Positions 1-7,147 of a DNA stretch of 11,685 nt are shown here, piece by piece. Where the stretch lies: contig JAGCIZ010000179.1 of the NCBI GenBank assembly GCA_017648235.1, positions 1 to 11,685 on the forward strand, written 5' to 3'. The position numbers and the translations under genes were made by a program. The stretch is from Paludibacteraceae bacterium (GTDB taxonomy: Bacteria > Bacteroidota > Bacteroidia > Bacteroidales > Paludibacteraceae). Positions within the stretch are counted from its first letter, which is position 1. Each line of letters opens with the position of its first letter. The notes beneath the pieces were generated by a model. It was not told the origin of the DNA. It ran no database searches and saw only the letters and a program-made list of their open reading frames with translations.

Positions 1-321
1 CAGTTGACAAACATTCTTGTGATTGTGGTGCGTTATTTTGGAGGAATTCTTCTAGGAACAAGCGGGTTGATAAATGCTTACAAAGAAGCCTCAGCAGCAG
101 CGATTACAAATGCAGAAATAGAAGAAGAAATAGTAAAAACTTCCATTTCGGTAAAATTTAAGTACCATCAACTTAATGATATAATGAGGGTGGTAAAGGA
201 ACAGGATTTGGATGTTTCGGGTCAAGAATTTGGATTCGATGAAAATACAATAACTCTTTTGGTACGCAATAGCCAACTGGATGCAGTAAGCGAAAAAATA
301 AAACAGATTCTTATTTTTTAG
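1..321 (+). CDS. yigZ: YigZ/IMPACT family protein (UPF0029), 5' end missing
   Basis: This is the last 106 codons of a gene that begins before the window; the reading frame is open from base 1. The fragment starts with the family hallmark VVRYFGGILLGTSGLINAY, which ends the N-terminal UPF0029 domain (ribosomal S5 domain 2-like fold). From about fragment residue 47 it continues into a small ferredoxin-like domain of the DUF1949 type. Family members are about 200 residues, so roughly the first half is missing. Bacterial YigZ has no settled reaction; the eukaryotic relative IMPACT binds Gcn1 and modulates Gcn2, and a nucleic-acid or ribosome-related role is an inference from the fold. The gene ends 19 bases before truA on the same strand with no terminator between, so the two are probably co-transcribed. 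The TTG at 4-6 is an internal codon, not the start. Confidence 0.9.
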   Translation, partial: QLTNILVIVVRYFGGILLGTSGLINAYKEASAAAITNAEIEEEIVKTSISVKFKYHQLNDIMRVVKEQDLDVSGQEFGFDENTITLLVRNSQLDAVSEKIKQILIF

Positions 322-340
322 AAAAAAGAGAGTAAAATAG

Positions 341-1081
341 ATGCGGTATTTTGTGACATTGGCATATGACGGAACAAATTTCCATGGCTGGCAAATTCAG
401 CCCAATTCGAATTCTGTGCAAGAAGAAATGGAGCGAGGACTCAAAATCTTGTTGCAACAAGAAGTGAAAATAGTTGCAGCGGGACGTACTGATACAGGAG
501 TTCATGCAAAAAAAATGGTAGCGCATTTCGATTGCAAAAACAAGATTGAGGATACAGAAAATTTTGTTCTGCGTTGGAATAGTTTGTTGCCGAAGGATAT
601 TTCGGTTTTTTCTCTGAAGCAAGTTGCCGAAGATTCTCATGCCCGATTTTCTGCACTTTCACGAAAATACGAGTATCACATAAGTTGTGTAAAAAATCCT
701 TTTCTAGAAAACTATTCGGCTCGTTTTGGAGAGCTTGATTTTGAGAAGATGGAAAACGCTTCAAAGCGACTTTTTGATTATACAGATTTTACAAGTTTTT
801 GTAAAGTTCATACAGATGCTCTTACACGAGATTGCACTATAATGCAAGCTTATTGGGAAAAACGCGGTGAGGTTTGGGTTTTTACTATTGAAGCAAATCG
901 TTTTTTAAGAAATATGGTTCGTGCGATAGTTGGAACGTTGGTTGCTGTTGGCAGAGGACGAATTTCGGAAGAAGATTTTTGTAAGATTATAGAATCGAAA
1001 AATCGTGGAGCGGCAGGAACGTCTGCTCCAGCAAAGGGACTTTTTTTAGTGGATGTAACTTATCCAGAAGAGGTTTTTTAA
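341..1081 (+). CDS. truA: tRNA pseudouridine synthase A (TruA)
   Basis: TruA converts uridines 38-40 in the anticodon stem-loop of many tRNAs to pseudouridine in the cytoplasm, with no cofactor. The 246-residue product is the usual bacterial length. The catalytic motif AAGRTDTGVHA is at residues 46-56, with Asp51 as the expected nucleophile. Other family marks are the N-terminal YDGTNFHGWQ (9-18), SRKYEY with Tyr110 in the active-site strand (107-112), ANRFLRNMVRAIVGTL (185-200) and AGTSAPAKGLFL (224-235) near the C-terminus. The ATG start is preceded by AAGAGAG about 8 bases upstream, a passable ribosome binding site. The gene lies 19 bases after the YigZ-family gene and is probably read from its promoter. 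A separate promoter follows it for the ABC-F gene. Confidence 0.96.
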   Translation: MRYFVTLAYDGTNFHGWQIQPNSNSVQEEMERGLKILLQQEVKIVAAGRTDTGVHAKKMVAHFDCKNKIEDTENFVLRWNSLLPKDISVFSLKQVAEDSHARFSALSRKYEYHISCVKNPFLENYSARFGELDFEKMENASKRLFDYTDFTSFCKVHTDALTRDCTIMQAYWEKRGEVWVFTIEANRFLRNMVRAIVGTLVAVGRGRISEEDFCKIIESKNRGAAGTSAPAKGLFLVDVTYPEEVF

Positions 1082-1097
1082 TTACGAAAAAGTCTTT

Positions 1098-1124
1098 TTG
1101 AGTTTTTATTAATTTGTACTTTTG
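1098..1124 (+). promoter_or_regulatory. Bacteroidota-type promoter for the ABC-F gene
   Basis: A TAnnTTTG -7 element (TACTTTTG) is at 1117-1124 and a TTTTTG at 1095-1100 provides a -33 TTG, 16 bases upstream of the -7 box. This matches the known Bacteroides housekeeping consensus. The expected start of transcription near 1131 gives a 5' leader of about 24 bases before the ATG at 1155. The 14-base string TTGTACTTTTGCAA here recurs exactly upstream of asd. The element overlaps an upstream in-frame TTG at 1122, which argues against that codon being the translation start. Confidence 0.7.
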
Positions 1125-1154
1125 CAACCCATTTTATTTAAATCAAAGAAGTAT

Positions 1155-3080
1155 ATGATTTCTGTTGAACAGTTGACGGTAGAGTTTGGAGCAACACCTC
1201 TTTTTGATTCAGTTTCTTTTTTGGTCAATCCTAAGGATAAAATTGCTCTTGTGGGAAAAAATGGAGCAGGAAAAACAACGATGCTTAAAATATTTGCAGG
1301 GTTGCAAAATCCTACAAGTGGACGAATATCAATTCCAAAAGATTTAACAATTGGGTATTTGCCTCAAACTATGATTCATAGTTGCGATGCAACTGTTGTT
1401 CAAGAAACAGAAAAGGCTTTTGATGAAATTAAAAAAACGGAGCAATACATAAACAACCTCACTGAAGAAATTGCTTCGCGCACTGATTATGAATCTGCTG
1501 AATATACCGAGTTGATAGAGAAACTTACTCATGCCAATGAACATCTCCAAATTTTGGGAGGAAATAACTTTCAGGCGGAAATAGAGAAAATTTTGCTCGG
1601 ATTGGGTTTTATGCGTTCCGATTTTGAACGCAAATGTTCGGAATTTAGTGGAGGTTGGAGAATGCGTATTGAGTTAGCAAAAATCTTGCTTCGTAAGCCT
1701 GACGTTCTTTTGCTCGACGAGCCAACAAATCATCTTGACATTGAATCTATTCAGTGGTTGGAGAACTTCTTGATTCAGCATTCGGGTGCGGTTGTTTTGG
1801 TAAGTCACGACCGTGCTTTTATTGATGCTGTAACCAATAGGACAATAGAAATCTCTCTCGGGAAGATTTACGATTATTCGGTAAATTATTCTAAGTACGT
1901 GCAGCTTCGTAAGGAGCGGCGCGAACAACAAATTCGAGCTTATGAAAATCAGCAAAAACTTATTGCAGATACTGAAGATTTTATAGAACGTTTTCGTTAC
2001 AAAGCTACTAAATCGGTACAAGTGCAGAGTCGCATAAAACAACTTGAGAAACTCGAACGCATTGAAGTTGATATGGAGGATAATTCTCAATTGCGCTTGA
2101 ATTTTCCACCAGCTCCTCGTTCCGGAAGTTTTCCCCTCATAGTGGAACGCTTGAGTAAATCTTATGGAGATAAATTGATACTTGACGATATTAATTTTAC
2201 TATCCATCGTGGCGATAAGGTAGCTTTTGTTGGAAAAAATGGAGAAGGAAAAACAACTCTTGTGAAATGCATCATGCAGCAGGTGGAATTTTCAGGGGAG
2301 TTGAAACTTGGGCATAATGTAAAAATTGGTTATTTTGCTCAAAATCAGGCAAGTTTATTGGATGAAAATAAAACAGTCTTTCAAACAATTGATGATGTTG
2401 CGGTAGGGGATATTCGTCTAAAAATTAGGGATATTCTTGGTGCATTTATGTTTGGAGGAGAAGCTTCAGACAAAAAAGTTAAAGTGCTCTCAGGAGGCGA
2501 AAGAAGCCGTTTGGCGATGATTCGTTTGTTGCTTTCGCCAATGAATTTCCTTGTGCTCGATGAGCCGACAAATCACCTTGATATGCGTAGTAAAGATGTA
2601 CTAAAAGAAGCTATAAAAGCGTTTGATGGCACTGTGATTGTTGTGAGCCACGATCGTGAATTTCTTGATGGATTGGTGGATAAAGTTTATGAATTTGGCA
2701 ACAAAAAAGTTCGAGAACATTTGGGAGGGATTTATGACTTTTTGGCAACAAAAAAGATAACCTCTTTACAGGAATTAGAAAGAAAAAATCCTTCTCCTTC
2801 GGTCGTAAAGGAAAATACAACTTCTGTAAACAAAATTGACTATGAAGCTCGAAAGGAGTTGAATAAGAAGATAAGAAAGATAGAGAAGCAGATAGAAGAA
2901 ACCGAGAAGCAAATATCTCAGATAGAGAGTGAAATAGCGGATTTGGAACAAAAGTTGCAACAATCAGATTTTTCGTCGGACTCATCGCTTTATGATGATT
3001 ATCAAAGAAAAAAACATCTTTTGGAACAGAAACTTTACGAATGGGAATTGCTTGGTGAAGAACTTGAAGAAATAAAATGA
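1155..3080 (+). CDS. ABC-F family ATPase, YheS-like
   Basis: This is a soluble tandem ATPase of the ABC-F class, which binds the ribosomal E site and acts on translation rather than transport. There are no membrane segments. In the 641-residue product, nucleotide-binding domain 1 has Walker A GKNGAGKTT (34-42), signature FSGGWRMR (164-171), Walker B LLLDEPTNHLD (185-195) and switch His218. The interdomain linker (about 240-325) contains the helix pair with YKATKSVQVQSRIKQLEKLER. Domain 2 has Walker A GKNGEGKTT (360-368), LSGGERSR (445-452), LVLDEPTNHLD (466-476) and His499. A C-terminal coiled coil covers about 560-640. The FSGGWRMR form, the linker sequence and the length match E. coli YheS better than EttA or Uup. 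A TTG 33 bases upstream is in frame, but it lies inside the promoter; the ATG at 1155 gives the family's usual MISVEQL-type start. Both ATP sites look intact. Whether it confers antibiotic protection cannot be told from the sequence. Confidence 0.93.
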   Translation: MISVEQLTVEFGATPLFDSVSFLVNPKDKIALVGKNGAGKTTMLKIFAGLQNPTSGRISIPKDLTIGYLPQTMIHSCDATVVQETEKAFDEIKKTEQYINNLTEEIASRTDYESAEYTELIEKLTHANEHLQILGGNNFQAEIEKILLGLGFMRSDFERKCSEFSGGWRMRIELAKILLRKPDVLLLDEPTNHLDIESIQWLENFLIQHSGAVVLVSHDRAFIDAVTNRTIEISLGKIYDYSVNYSKYVQLRKERREQQIRAYENQQKLIADTEDFIERFRYKATKSVQVQSRIKQLEKLERIEVDMEDNSQLRLNFPPAPRSGSFPLIVERLSKSYGDKLILDDINFTIHRGDKVAFVGKNGEGKTTLVKCIMQQVEFSGELKLGHNVKIGYFAQNQASLLDENKTVFQTIDDVAVGDIRLKIRDILGAFMFGGEASDKKVKVLSGGERSRLAMIRLLLSPMNFLVLDEPTNHLDMRSKDVLKEAIKAFDGTVIVVSHDREFLDGLVDKVYEFGNKKVREHLGGIYDFLATKKITSLQELERKNPSPSVVKENTTSVNKIDYEARKELNKKIRKIEKQIEETEKQISQIESEIADLEQKLQQSDFSSDSSLYDDYQRKKHLLEQKLYEWELLGEELEEIK

Positions 3081-3087
3081 TAGAAAA

Positions 3088-3435
3088 ATGACAACAGCAG
3101 AACAACGCATAAAGAACCTAAATAAAGAGATAAAAAATCAACTTTTTAATTTTTTTGATTCGTTGGAGGAATTCTACGAAACGTTTTATTTGATGATAAA
3201 AAGTGAGCATCAAATCGATATGCATCGTCCAAAGGATTGGGAAAATCGTTTGCGCTCCATTCAGTATTACAGACATTTAGCTACGGAAAGAATGGTAAAG
3301 GATTGTGACGTTGAGCGTGATTTGATGGATGATATATATAGTGATTATTTTGAGGATTTCGCTAATTTCAAAGAGCGAGAATGTAACCTTTCTGATGAAA
3401 GATTTCTTGCTTTGGTGAAGAAAATAATAAGTTAG
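3088..3435 (+). CDS. Unknown small acidic helical protein linked to the ABC-F gene
   Basis: I do not recognise this 115-residue protein. It is rich in charged and aromatic residues, is predicted mostly helical by eye, and has no signal peptide or membrane segment, so it is probably cytoplasmic. Visible features are an N-terminal amphipathic stretch (about 5-40, RIKNLNKEIKNQLFNFFDSL), a central RPKDWENRLRSIQYYRH segment (about 47-63) and an acidic DDIYSDYFEDF segment (about 81-91). Its ATG lies 7 bases after the ABC-F stop codon, with no promoter between, so it is almost certainly translated from the same message. Coding is supported by the uninterrupted frame in AT-rich DNA, the tight spacing, and an end well before the next promoter. 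A role with the ATPase or the ribosome is only a guess from position. Confidence 0.75.
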   Translation: MTTAEQRIKNLNKEIKNQLFNFFDSLEEFYETFYLMIKSEHQIDMHRPKDWENRLRSIQYYRHLATERMVKDCDVERDLMDDIYSDYFEDFANFKERECNLSDERFLALVKKIIS

Positions 3436-3490
3436 AATGCTTGAAAGAAAAAATAAACATTCAAAAAATTAGAAAACATAAAAAAAATAC

Positions 3491-3498
3491 TATATTTG
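3491..3498 (+). promoter_or_regulatory. Probable -7 promoter element for the TonB gene
   Basis: TATATTTG matches the Bacteroidota TAnnTTTG -7 consensus and is followed by CG. Transcription would start near 3505, about 31 bases before the ATG at 3536. I see no good TTTG at the -33 position; the region upstream is A-rich. It sits in the 100-base gap after the unknown small gene. Confidence 0.6.
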
Positions 3499-3535
3499 CG
3501 ACTGAAAATTTTTTCTAAAAAAATAGAATAAGATA

Positions 3536-4225
3536 ATGGATATAAAAAAATCACCTAAAGCCGATTTGGAAGGGCAAAAGTTAACCTATATTTTGATGGG
3601 TTTTGTTGTTGCCTTGGCCATTTTGTTTGTGGCGTTTGAATGGACAGACCACGAAGTAACAAAGTATGAGGTAGAACAAGTAAATGAAGAATTGGAGTTT
3701 GAGGAAGAAATTGAACAAACAGTTCAAGAGGATCAAACGCCTCCACCACCTCCTCCTCCAGCACCAGAAGTAATTGAAGAAATTGAGATTGTAGATGACG
3801 ATAAGGAGACAGAAACTGTTGAGTTTACTACTGAGGATGATGATAAAACAGTTCAAGAAGTTATCGCAGCTCCTGTTCAAATAGAAGAAGAGGAGGAAGA
3901 AGATGATAATGTGGTGTTCCAAGTTGTAGAAAAGAACCCAGAATTCCCTGGTGGAACAAAAGCTTTGTTTGAGTACATTTCAAGTGAAATGAAATATCCT
4001 ACTATTGCTGCCGAAAACAATATACAAGGACGTGTTGTTTGTCAGTTTACGGTTTGGAAAGATGGTACCATAAAAGATATTGCGGTTGTTCGTGGAGTGG
4101 ATCCAAGTTTGGATAGAGAGGCTATTCGTGTGATTAAGAGTATGCCTAAGTGGACTCCTGGTAAACAACGTGGAAAAGCAGTGAACGTACGTTTTACACT
4201 TCCAATCCTATTTAGATTGCAATAA
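3536..4225 (+). CDS. TonB family energy transducer
   Basis: TonB proteins sit in the inner membrane, reach across the periplasm and pass proton-motive-force energy from ExbB/ExbD to outer-membrane receptors. The 229-residue product has a short cytoplasmic N-terminus, one membrane anchor at about 16-35 (LTYILMGFVVALAILFVAF), and a periplasmic linker that begins strongly acidic and contains a polyproline run TPPPPPPPAPE (68-78). More Glu/Asp runs follow (for example 117-124). The C-terminal TonB domain covers about 128-229, with FPGG (137-140), IQGRVVCQFTVWKDGTIKDI (163-182), VDPSLDREAI (188-197) and MPKWTPGKQRGKAVNVRF (203-220), all typical of Bacteroidota TonB. No exbB, exbD or TonB-dependent receptor gene is adjacent, so its receptor partners are unknown. 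It has its own promoter and is followed by a terminator, so it is probably monocistronic. Confidence 0.93.
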   Translation: MDIKKSPKADLEGQKLTYILMGFVVALAILFVAFEWTDHEVTKYEVEQVNEELEFEEEIEQTVQEDQTPPPPPPPAPEVIEEIEIVDDDKETETVEFTTEDDDKTVQEVIAAPVQIEEEEEEDDNVVFQVVEKNPEFPGGTKALFEYISSEMKYPTIAAENNIQGRVVCQFTVWKDGTIKDIAVVRGVDPSLDREAIRVIKSMPKWTPGKQRGKAVNVRFTLPILFRLQ

Positions 4226-4255
4226 GAAACTTTTTGAAATTTTCCATAATAGAAG

Positions 4256-4284
4256 AAACCGCATCTCATGTAGTGCGGTTTTTT
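4256..4284 (+). terminator. Intrinsic terminator after the TonB gene
   Basis: An 8-base perfect stem, AAACCGCA (4256-4263) with TGCGGTTT (4274-4281), encloses a 10-base loop and runs into a stretch of six T at 4279-4284. It begins 31 bases after the TonB stop and ends 38 bases before the next gene. The GC core in otherwise AT-rich intergenic DNA makes it stand out. It separates the TonB transcript from the TPR/propeller gene, at least in part. Confidence 0.8.
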
Positions 4285-4322
4285 CCTTTCTTAAAAGATG
4301 ATATTCCTCTCTCGATATAAAG

Positions 4323-5690
4323 ATGAAACGAGCAGTAATTCTTAGTTTGATTTTGATTTTTTGTTCTTGCTTTTATGCTCAAAAGAAGTCGGATGCTGAG
4401 TTTTATTATAACAATGGTGAGTTCGAAAAATCAGCTACGATTTATAAATCGCTTTTGAAGAAAAAGTCTAAAGATGCTTTATTAAACTATTGTTATGCAA
4501 AGTGCTTGATGGAACTAAACGATAGCAACTACTTGTTCTATTTCAATAAAGCTTCCGAATATGGTTTTCAGAAAGCAGATTTGTTTCTTGTCGATTATCA
4601 TTTTTCGAAATATAATTTTTCTGAGGCAGCAAATTTCTATTCTCGTCTGCAAAGCAATCAAAATAGTCAGGAAGAATTGGTCAATTACGAAGAAAAGATT
4701 GCTCAATGTAACGCTGCAAATGAATTGATGAGTAGAGTGGAAAAGGTGGTTATAATAGATAGTGTAAGAGTGAAGAAGGACCTTTTTCTAGAGAATTATA
4801 ACCTGCCAGCGGAAGCGGGGGAATTGAAGAGGAGAACTTTGGATTCTGATGCAGTACAATACGTTTCTGAACGCAAAGACAAAACTATTTACTCAGAAAG
4901 AAAGGGAGAAAAATATGAGTTGGTGAGTTCTTATAAACTCACTGAAGGATGGTCATCTCCAAGTATTATTTCAAAAAATATATGTGCAGAATCAAATAAG
5001 AATTTTCCTTTCCTAATGTCTGATGGACTTACACTTTATTTTGCTTCGGATTCCAAAGAAGGTATTGGGGGATATGATATTTATGTGACACGATTCAGTT
5101 CTATGACAAACGATTATTTGTCTGCAAAAAATGTGGGAATGCCATTCAATTCTCCGTTCAACGATTATATGATGGCAATTGATGAATATAACAAGATTGG
5201 TTGGTTTGCTACAGATCGGTACCAAAGTTCTGATTCGGTTGTGATTTATAAATTTGTTTTTTCGGAAGAAAAATCTTTTTGGAAAAATCTTGATAGCGAA
5301 GAATTGGCCTTGTATGCTCAACTAAGAAAGTATAACAGGGCAAAGAAAACGAGTCAAAATCAGTCAGAGGTAAAAAAGCAACAGAGTTCTAAGGAAACTC
5401 TTTTTTATATCAATGATGTAATTTCATATACGTTGATTGATGATTTTGAGTCGGAAGTTGCACGTGAAAAATACAAGGTTTTTCAGCAAAAAAAACAGGA
5501 AAAATTATCTCTAGAAACTTCTCTTGACCAGATGCGTGACTCTTACAATTTTATTACAAAAGAAGAGGACAAGTTGCTGCTAGAAAGAGCTATTTTGAAA
5601 AACGAAAGAAGGATAATACAACTCCAAAAAGAGTTGAAACAGTTAGAACTAGAGATTCGCAATATAGAAATTTCTGCCTGGAAAAAATAA
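4323..5690 (+). CDS. Exported TPR/PD40-like protein with C-terminal coiled coil
   Basis: The specific function is unknown. The 455-residue product starts with a signal peptide (MKRAVILSLILIFCSCFYA, probable cleavage before Gln20). Cys14 and Cys16 lie in the hydrophobic part, but no good lipobox is seen. Residues about 24-135 look like short TPR helices (AEFYYNNGEFEKSATIYKSL, 25-44). Residues about 180-312 resemble PD40/WD40-like propeller repeats, with FPFLMSDGLTLYFASDSKEG (228-247), GGYDIYVT (249-256) and FNSPFNDYMMAID (275-287). This pattern is familiar from Bacteroidota envelope proteins such as PorE and other OmpA-linked TPR-PD40 proteins, but there is no OmpA peptidoglycan-binding domain here. 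Instead there is a Lys/Glu-rich coiled coil at about 375-450. It is probably a periplasmic or outer-membrane-associated scaffold. No consensus promoter is visible after the upstream terminator. The methyltransferase gene follows after 6 bases. Confidence 0.8.
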   Translation: MKRAVILSLILIFCSCFYAQKKSDAEFYYNNGEFEKSATIYKSLLKKKSKDALLNYCYAKCLMELNDSNYLFYFNKASEYGFQKADLFLVDYHFSKYNFSEAANFYSRLQSNQNSQEELVNYEEKIAQCNAANELMSRVEKVVIIDSVRVKKDLFLENYNLPAEAGELKRRTLDSDAVQYVSERKDKTIYSERKGEKYELVSSYKLTEGWSSPSIISKNICAESNKNFPFLMSDGLTLYFASDSKEGIGGYDIYVTRFSSMTNDYLSAKNVGMPFNSPFNDYMMAIDEYNKIGWFATDRYQSSDSVVIYKFVFSEEKSFWKNLDSEELALYAQLRKYNRAKKTSQNQSEVKKQQSSKETLFYINDVISYTLIDDFESEVAREKYKVFQQKKQEKLSLETSLDQMRDSYNFITKEEDKLLLERAILKNERRIIQLQKELKQLELEIRNIEISAWKK

Positions 5691-5696
5691 GAAAAA

Positions 5697-6401
5697 ATGA
5701 AAGGAACTCTTTATTTAATTCCTAGTTTATTGGGTGATACTGAAATTGAGAAATCAATTCCTGCGTTTAATAATGAACTTATCTTATCAATCAAACATTA
5801 TGTGGTTGAAGATGTAAGAACAGTTCGTCGTTTCTTGAAAAAATCAAACAAAGCAATCAATATTGATGAACTGACGTTTACTCTTTTGAACGAGCATACT
5901 GGAGATGGTGAAATTCCACAAATGCTAGAACCGTTGCTTAAGGGTTTTGATGTTGGCGTTGTGTCAGAAGCAGGTTGTCCTGCTATTGCAGACCCAGGAG
6001 CAAAATTGGTAGATTTGGCGCATCGAAAAGGAATCAAGGTAGTACCTTTGATTGGCCCTTCGTCAATTGTTCTTTCGCTTATGGCGTCGGGTTTTAACGG
6101 TCAGTCTTTTGCTTTTGAAGGTTATTTGCCTATTGATGCAAGTCTTCGAATGAAAAAAATTAAGCAATTTGAGAAAAGAATTTTTTCTGAAAATCAAACT
6201 CAGATATTTATAGAAACACCATATCGTAACGATAAAACTTTGCGAGATTTGATTGAAAATTGTTCGTCTCAGTTACGACTATGCATAGCTGCTAATATCA
6301 CTACTTCTAGCGAGTGGATATGTACTAGATATCTTCATGAATGGAAAAAGCAGCTTCCGGAAATAGGGAAGGTGCCTTGCATTTTTTTATTGTACAAGTA
6401 A
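5697..6401 (+). CDS. RsmI-like SAM-dependent methyltransferase (tetrapyrrole methylase fold), short form
   Basis: The 234-residue product belongs to the tetrapyrrole-methylase superfamily and is closest in motif order to RsmI, which 2'-O-methylates C1402 of 16S rRNA. Visible motifs are GTLYLIPSLLGD (3-14), VVEDVRTVRRFL (36-47, compare RsmI 'AEDTR'), LNEHTGDGEIPQML (64-77), VVSEAGCPAIADPGAKLV (88-105, compare SDAGTPLISDPG), VVPLIGPSSIVLSLMASG (115-132) and FAFEGYLP (138-145). The SAM-binding GP and DPG loops are present. It is shorter than classical RsmI (about 280-290) because it lacks the C-terminal extension. The N-terminal 'ATPIGNL' motif is replaced by IPSLLGD and SDAGTP by SEAGCP. It is therefore a divergent family member, and the rRNA target is not certain. 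The start 6 bases after the preceding gene suggests a shared transcript. Its stop is 2 bases from that of the convergent gene. Confidence 0.85.
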   Translation: MKGTLYLIPSLLGDTEIEKSIPAFNNELILSIKHYVVEDVRTVRRFLKKSNKAINIDELTFTLLNEHTGDGEIPQMLEPLLKGFDVGVVSEAGCPAIADPGAKLVDLAHRKGIKVVPLIGPSSIVLSLMASGFNGQSFAFEGYLPIDASLRMKKIKQFEKRIFSENQTQIFIETPYRNDKTLRDLIENCSSQLRLCIAANITTSSEWICTRYLHEWKKQLPEIGKVPCIFLLYK

Positions 6402-6403
6402 GT

Positions 6404-7126
6404 CTATTTTTTCTGTAGTAAAAAGGGATAGTATTCGTTTTTTAGATACAAGAAATTGGGATATGCCGATAGCATTTCTTCGGCGAGTTTTATGGCTTTT
6501 TCTATTTGATTTGTTTTTTCGTAGGTTTGAGCTAGGCAGAGTTTTGTAGCAACGTAATTCCAGTTGTTTTCTGCCCAATTTATTCGCTCAAAAGCTTCTA
6601 ATGATTGGATAAAATAATTCATTGCTTCTTTCTTGGAACCGCCAAATATTGCAGGTTTATAAAAATCAATATTCCCTTTCAAACTTAAAACAATTGGGTT
6701 TTCTTTGTCTGTTTCAAAAGCTTTGTTTACGAATTTAATACTTGAAATGGCATGAGAAATAGCCGACGAAAGTTTATAGCGAAAAGCACTTGCTCCAGAG
6801 CGATAAGCAAAAATTGTGGCACGGTCTCCACCTTTTTGTTCCCAAAGCGATAGGTTTGATTCAAAATACCCAAGAAACTGTTTTGCTTGTTCTGTTTTTT
6901 TTGTTTCCAGGCACCAAGGAATGTATCCATATTGATAGTTAATAACAAAAGCGAGTTCCTGATTGTTGAGATTATTTATATCTTTTTGCTTTTCTTTGAG
7001 AACTTCCCCCCATACGTTTAATTCTCCAATTAGATAAGCTTCGAACATTTTTTTATGGTCGATTTGTGCAAAGATTTTTATTGAACAAATGCAGAAAATC
7101 AGTAGAAGAAATGTCCTTTTTTTCAT
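6404..7126 (-). CDS. Exported TPR-like protein
   Basis: The function is unknown. From the ATG at 7126 the product is 240 residues with a signal peptide MKKRTFLLLIFCICSIKIFA, probably cut before Gln21. I chose this ATG over an upstream in-frame TTG at 7141 because it places Lys-Lys-Arg right at the N-terminus of the signal peptide. The mature part is helical and TPR-like: helices around 72-95 (KTEQAKQFLGYFESNLSLW), a motif PAIFGGSKKEAMNYFIQSLEAF (158-179) of a kind seen in exported Bacteroidota TPR proteins, and a clearer TPR unit at about 190-222 (ATKLCLAQTYEKTNQIEKAI). It starts 21 bases after the stop of the lamin-tail gene on the same strand, so the two probably share a transcript. It is presumably periplasmic. 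It ends tail to tail with the methyltransferase gene, with no terminator visible between them. Confidence 0.8.
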   Translation of the reverse strand: MKKRTFLLLIFCICSIKIFAQIDHKKMFEAYLIGELNVWGEVLKEKQKDINNLNNQELAFVINYQYGYIPWCLETKKTEQAKQFLGYFESNLSLWEQKGGDRATIFAYRSGASAFRYKLSSAISHAISSIKFVNKAFETDKENPIVLSLKGNIDFYKPAIFGGSKKEAMNYFIQSLEAFERINWAENNWNYVATKLCLAQTYEKTNQIEKAIKLAEEMLSAYPNFLYLKNEYYPFLLQKK

Positions 7127-7147
7127 TTTTTTCGAGGTCAATTTTAC

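Noticed and set aside
1087..1099. AAAAA/TTTTT hairpin after truA as a terminator
   Set aside because: The stem is only five A-T pairs with a three-base loop. The T run is better explained as the -33 part of the next promoter.
1122..1154. Upstream TTG start extending the ABC-F protein by 11 residues
   Set aside because: The TTG lies inside the TACTTTTG promoter box, ahead of the expected transcription start, and the extra residues do not match the family N-terminus. The ATG at 1155 fits.
1674..3105. Minus-strand open frames opposite the ABC-F gene
   Set aside because: They lie opposite conserved ATPase motifs, have biased shadow-like composition and no credible start or family match.
3436..3475. 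GAATG...CATTC inverted repeat after the small unknown gene
   Set aside because: Five base pairs with a loop near 20 bases and no following T run; not a convincing terminator.
3738..3907. CCT/CCA and GAA/GAG triplet runs as microsatellite repeats
   Set aside because: They encode the polyproline and acidic segments of the TonB linker with mixed codons; low-complexity protein, not a separate DNA element.
4323..4380. Lipoprotein signal in the TPR/PD40-like protein (Cys14 or Cys16)
   Set aside because: The residues before either cysteine do not form a good lipobox, and the FYA-Gln site fits ordinary signal peptidase better.
6375..6413. CTTG...CAAG hairpin with T run at the end of the methyltransferase gene
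   Set aside because: The stem is only about four pairs plus a bulge. The T run at 6407-6412 is present, but the hairpin is too weak to call.
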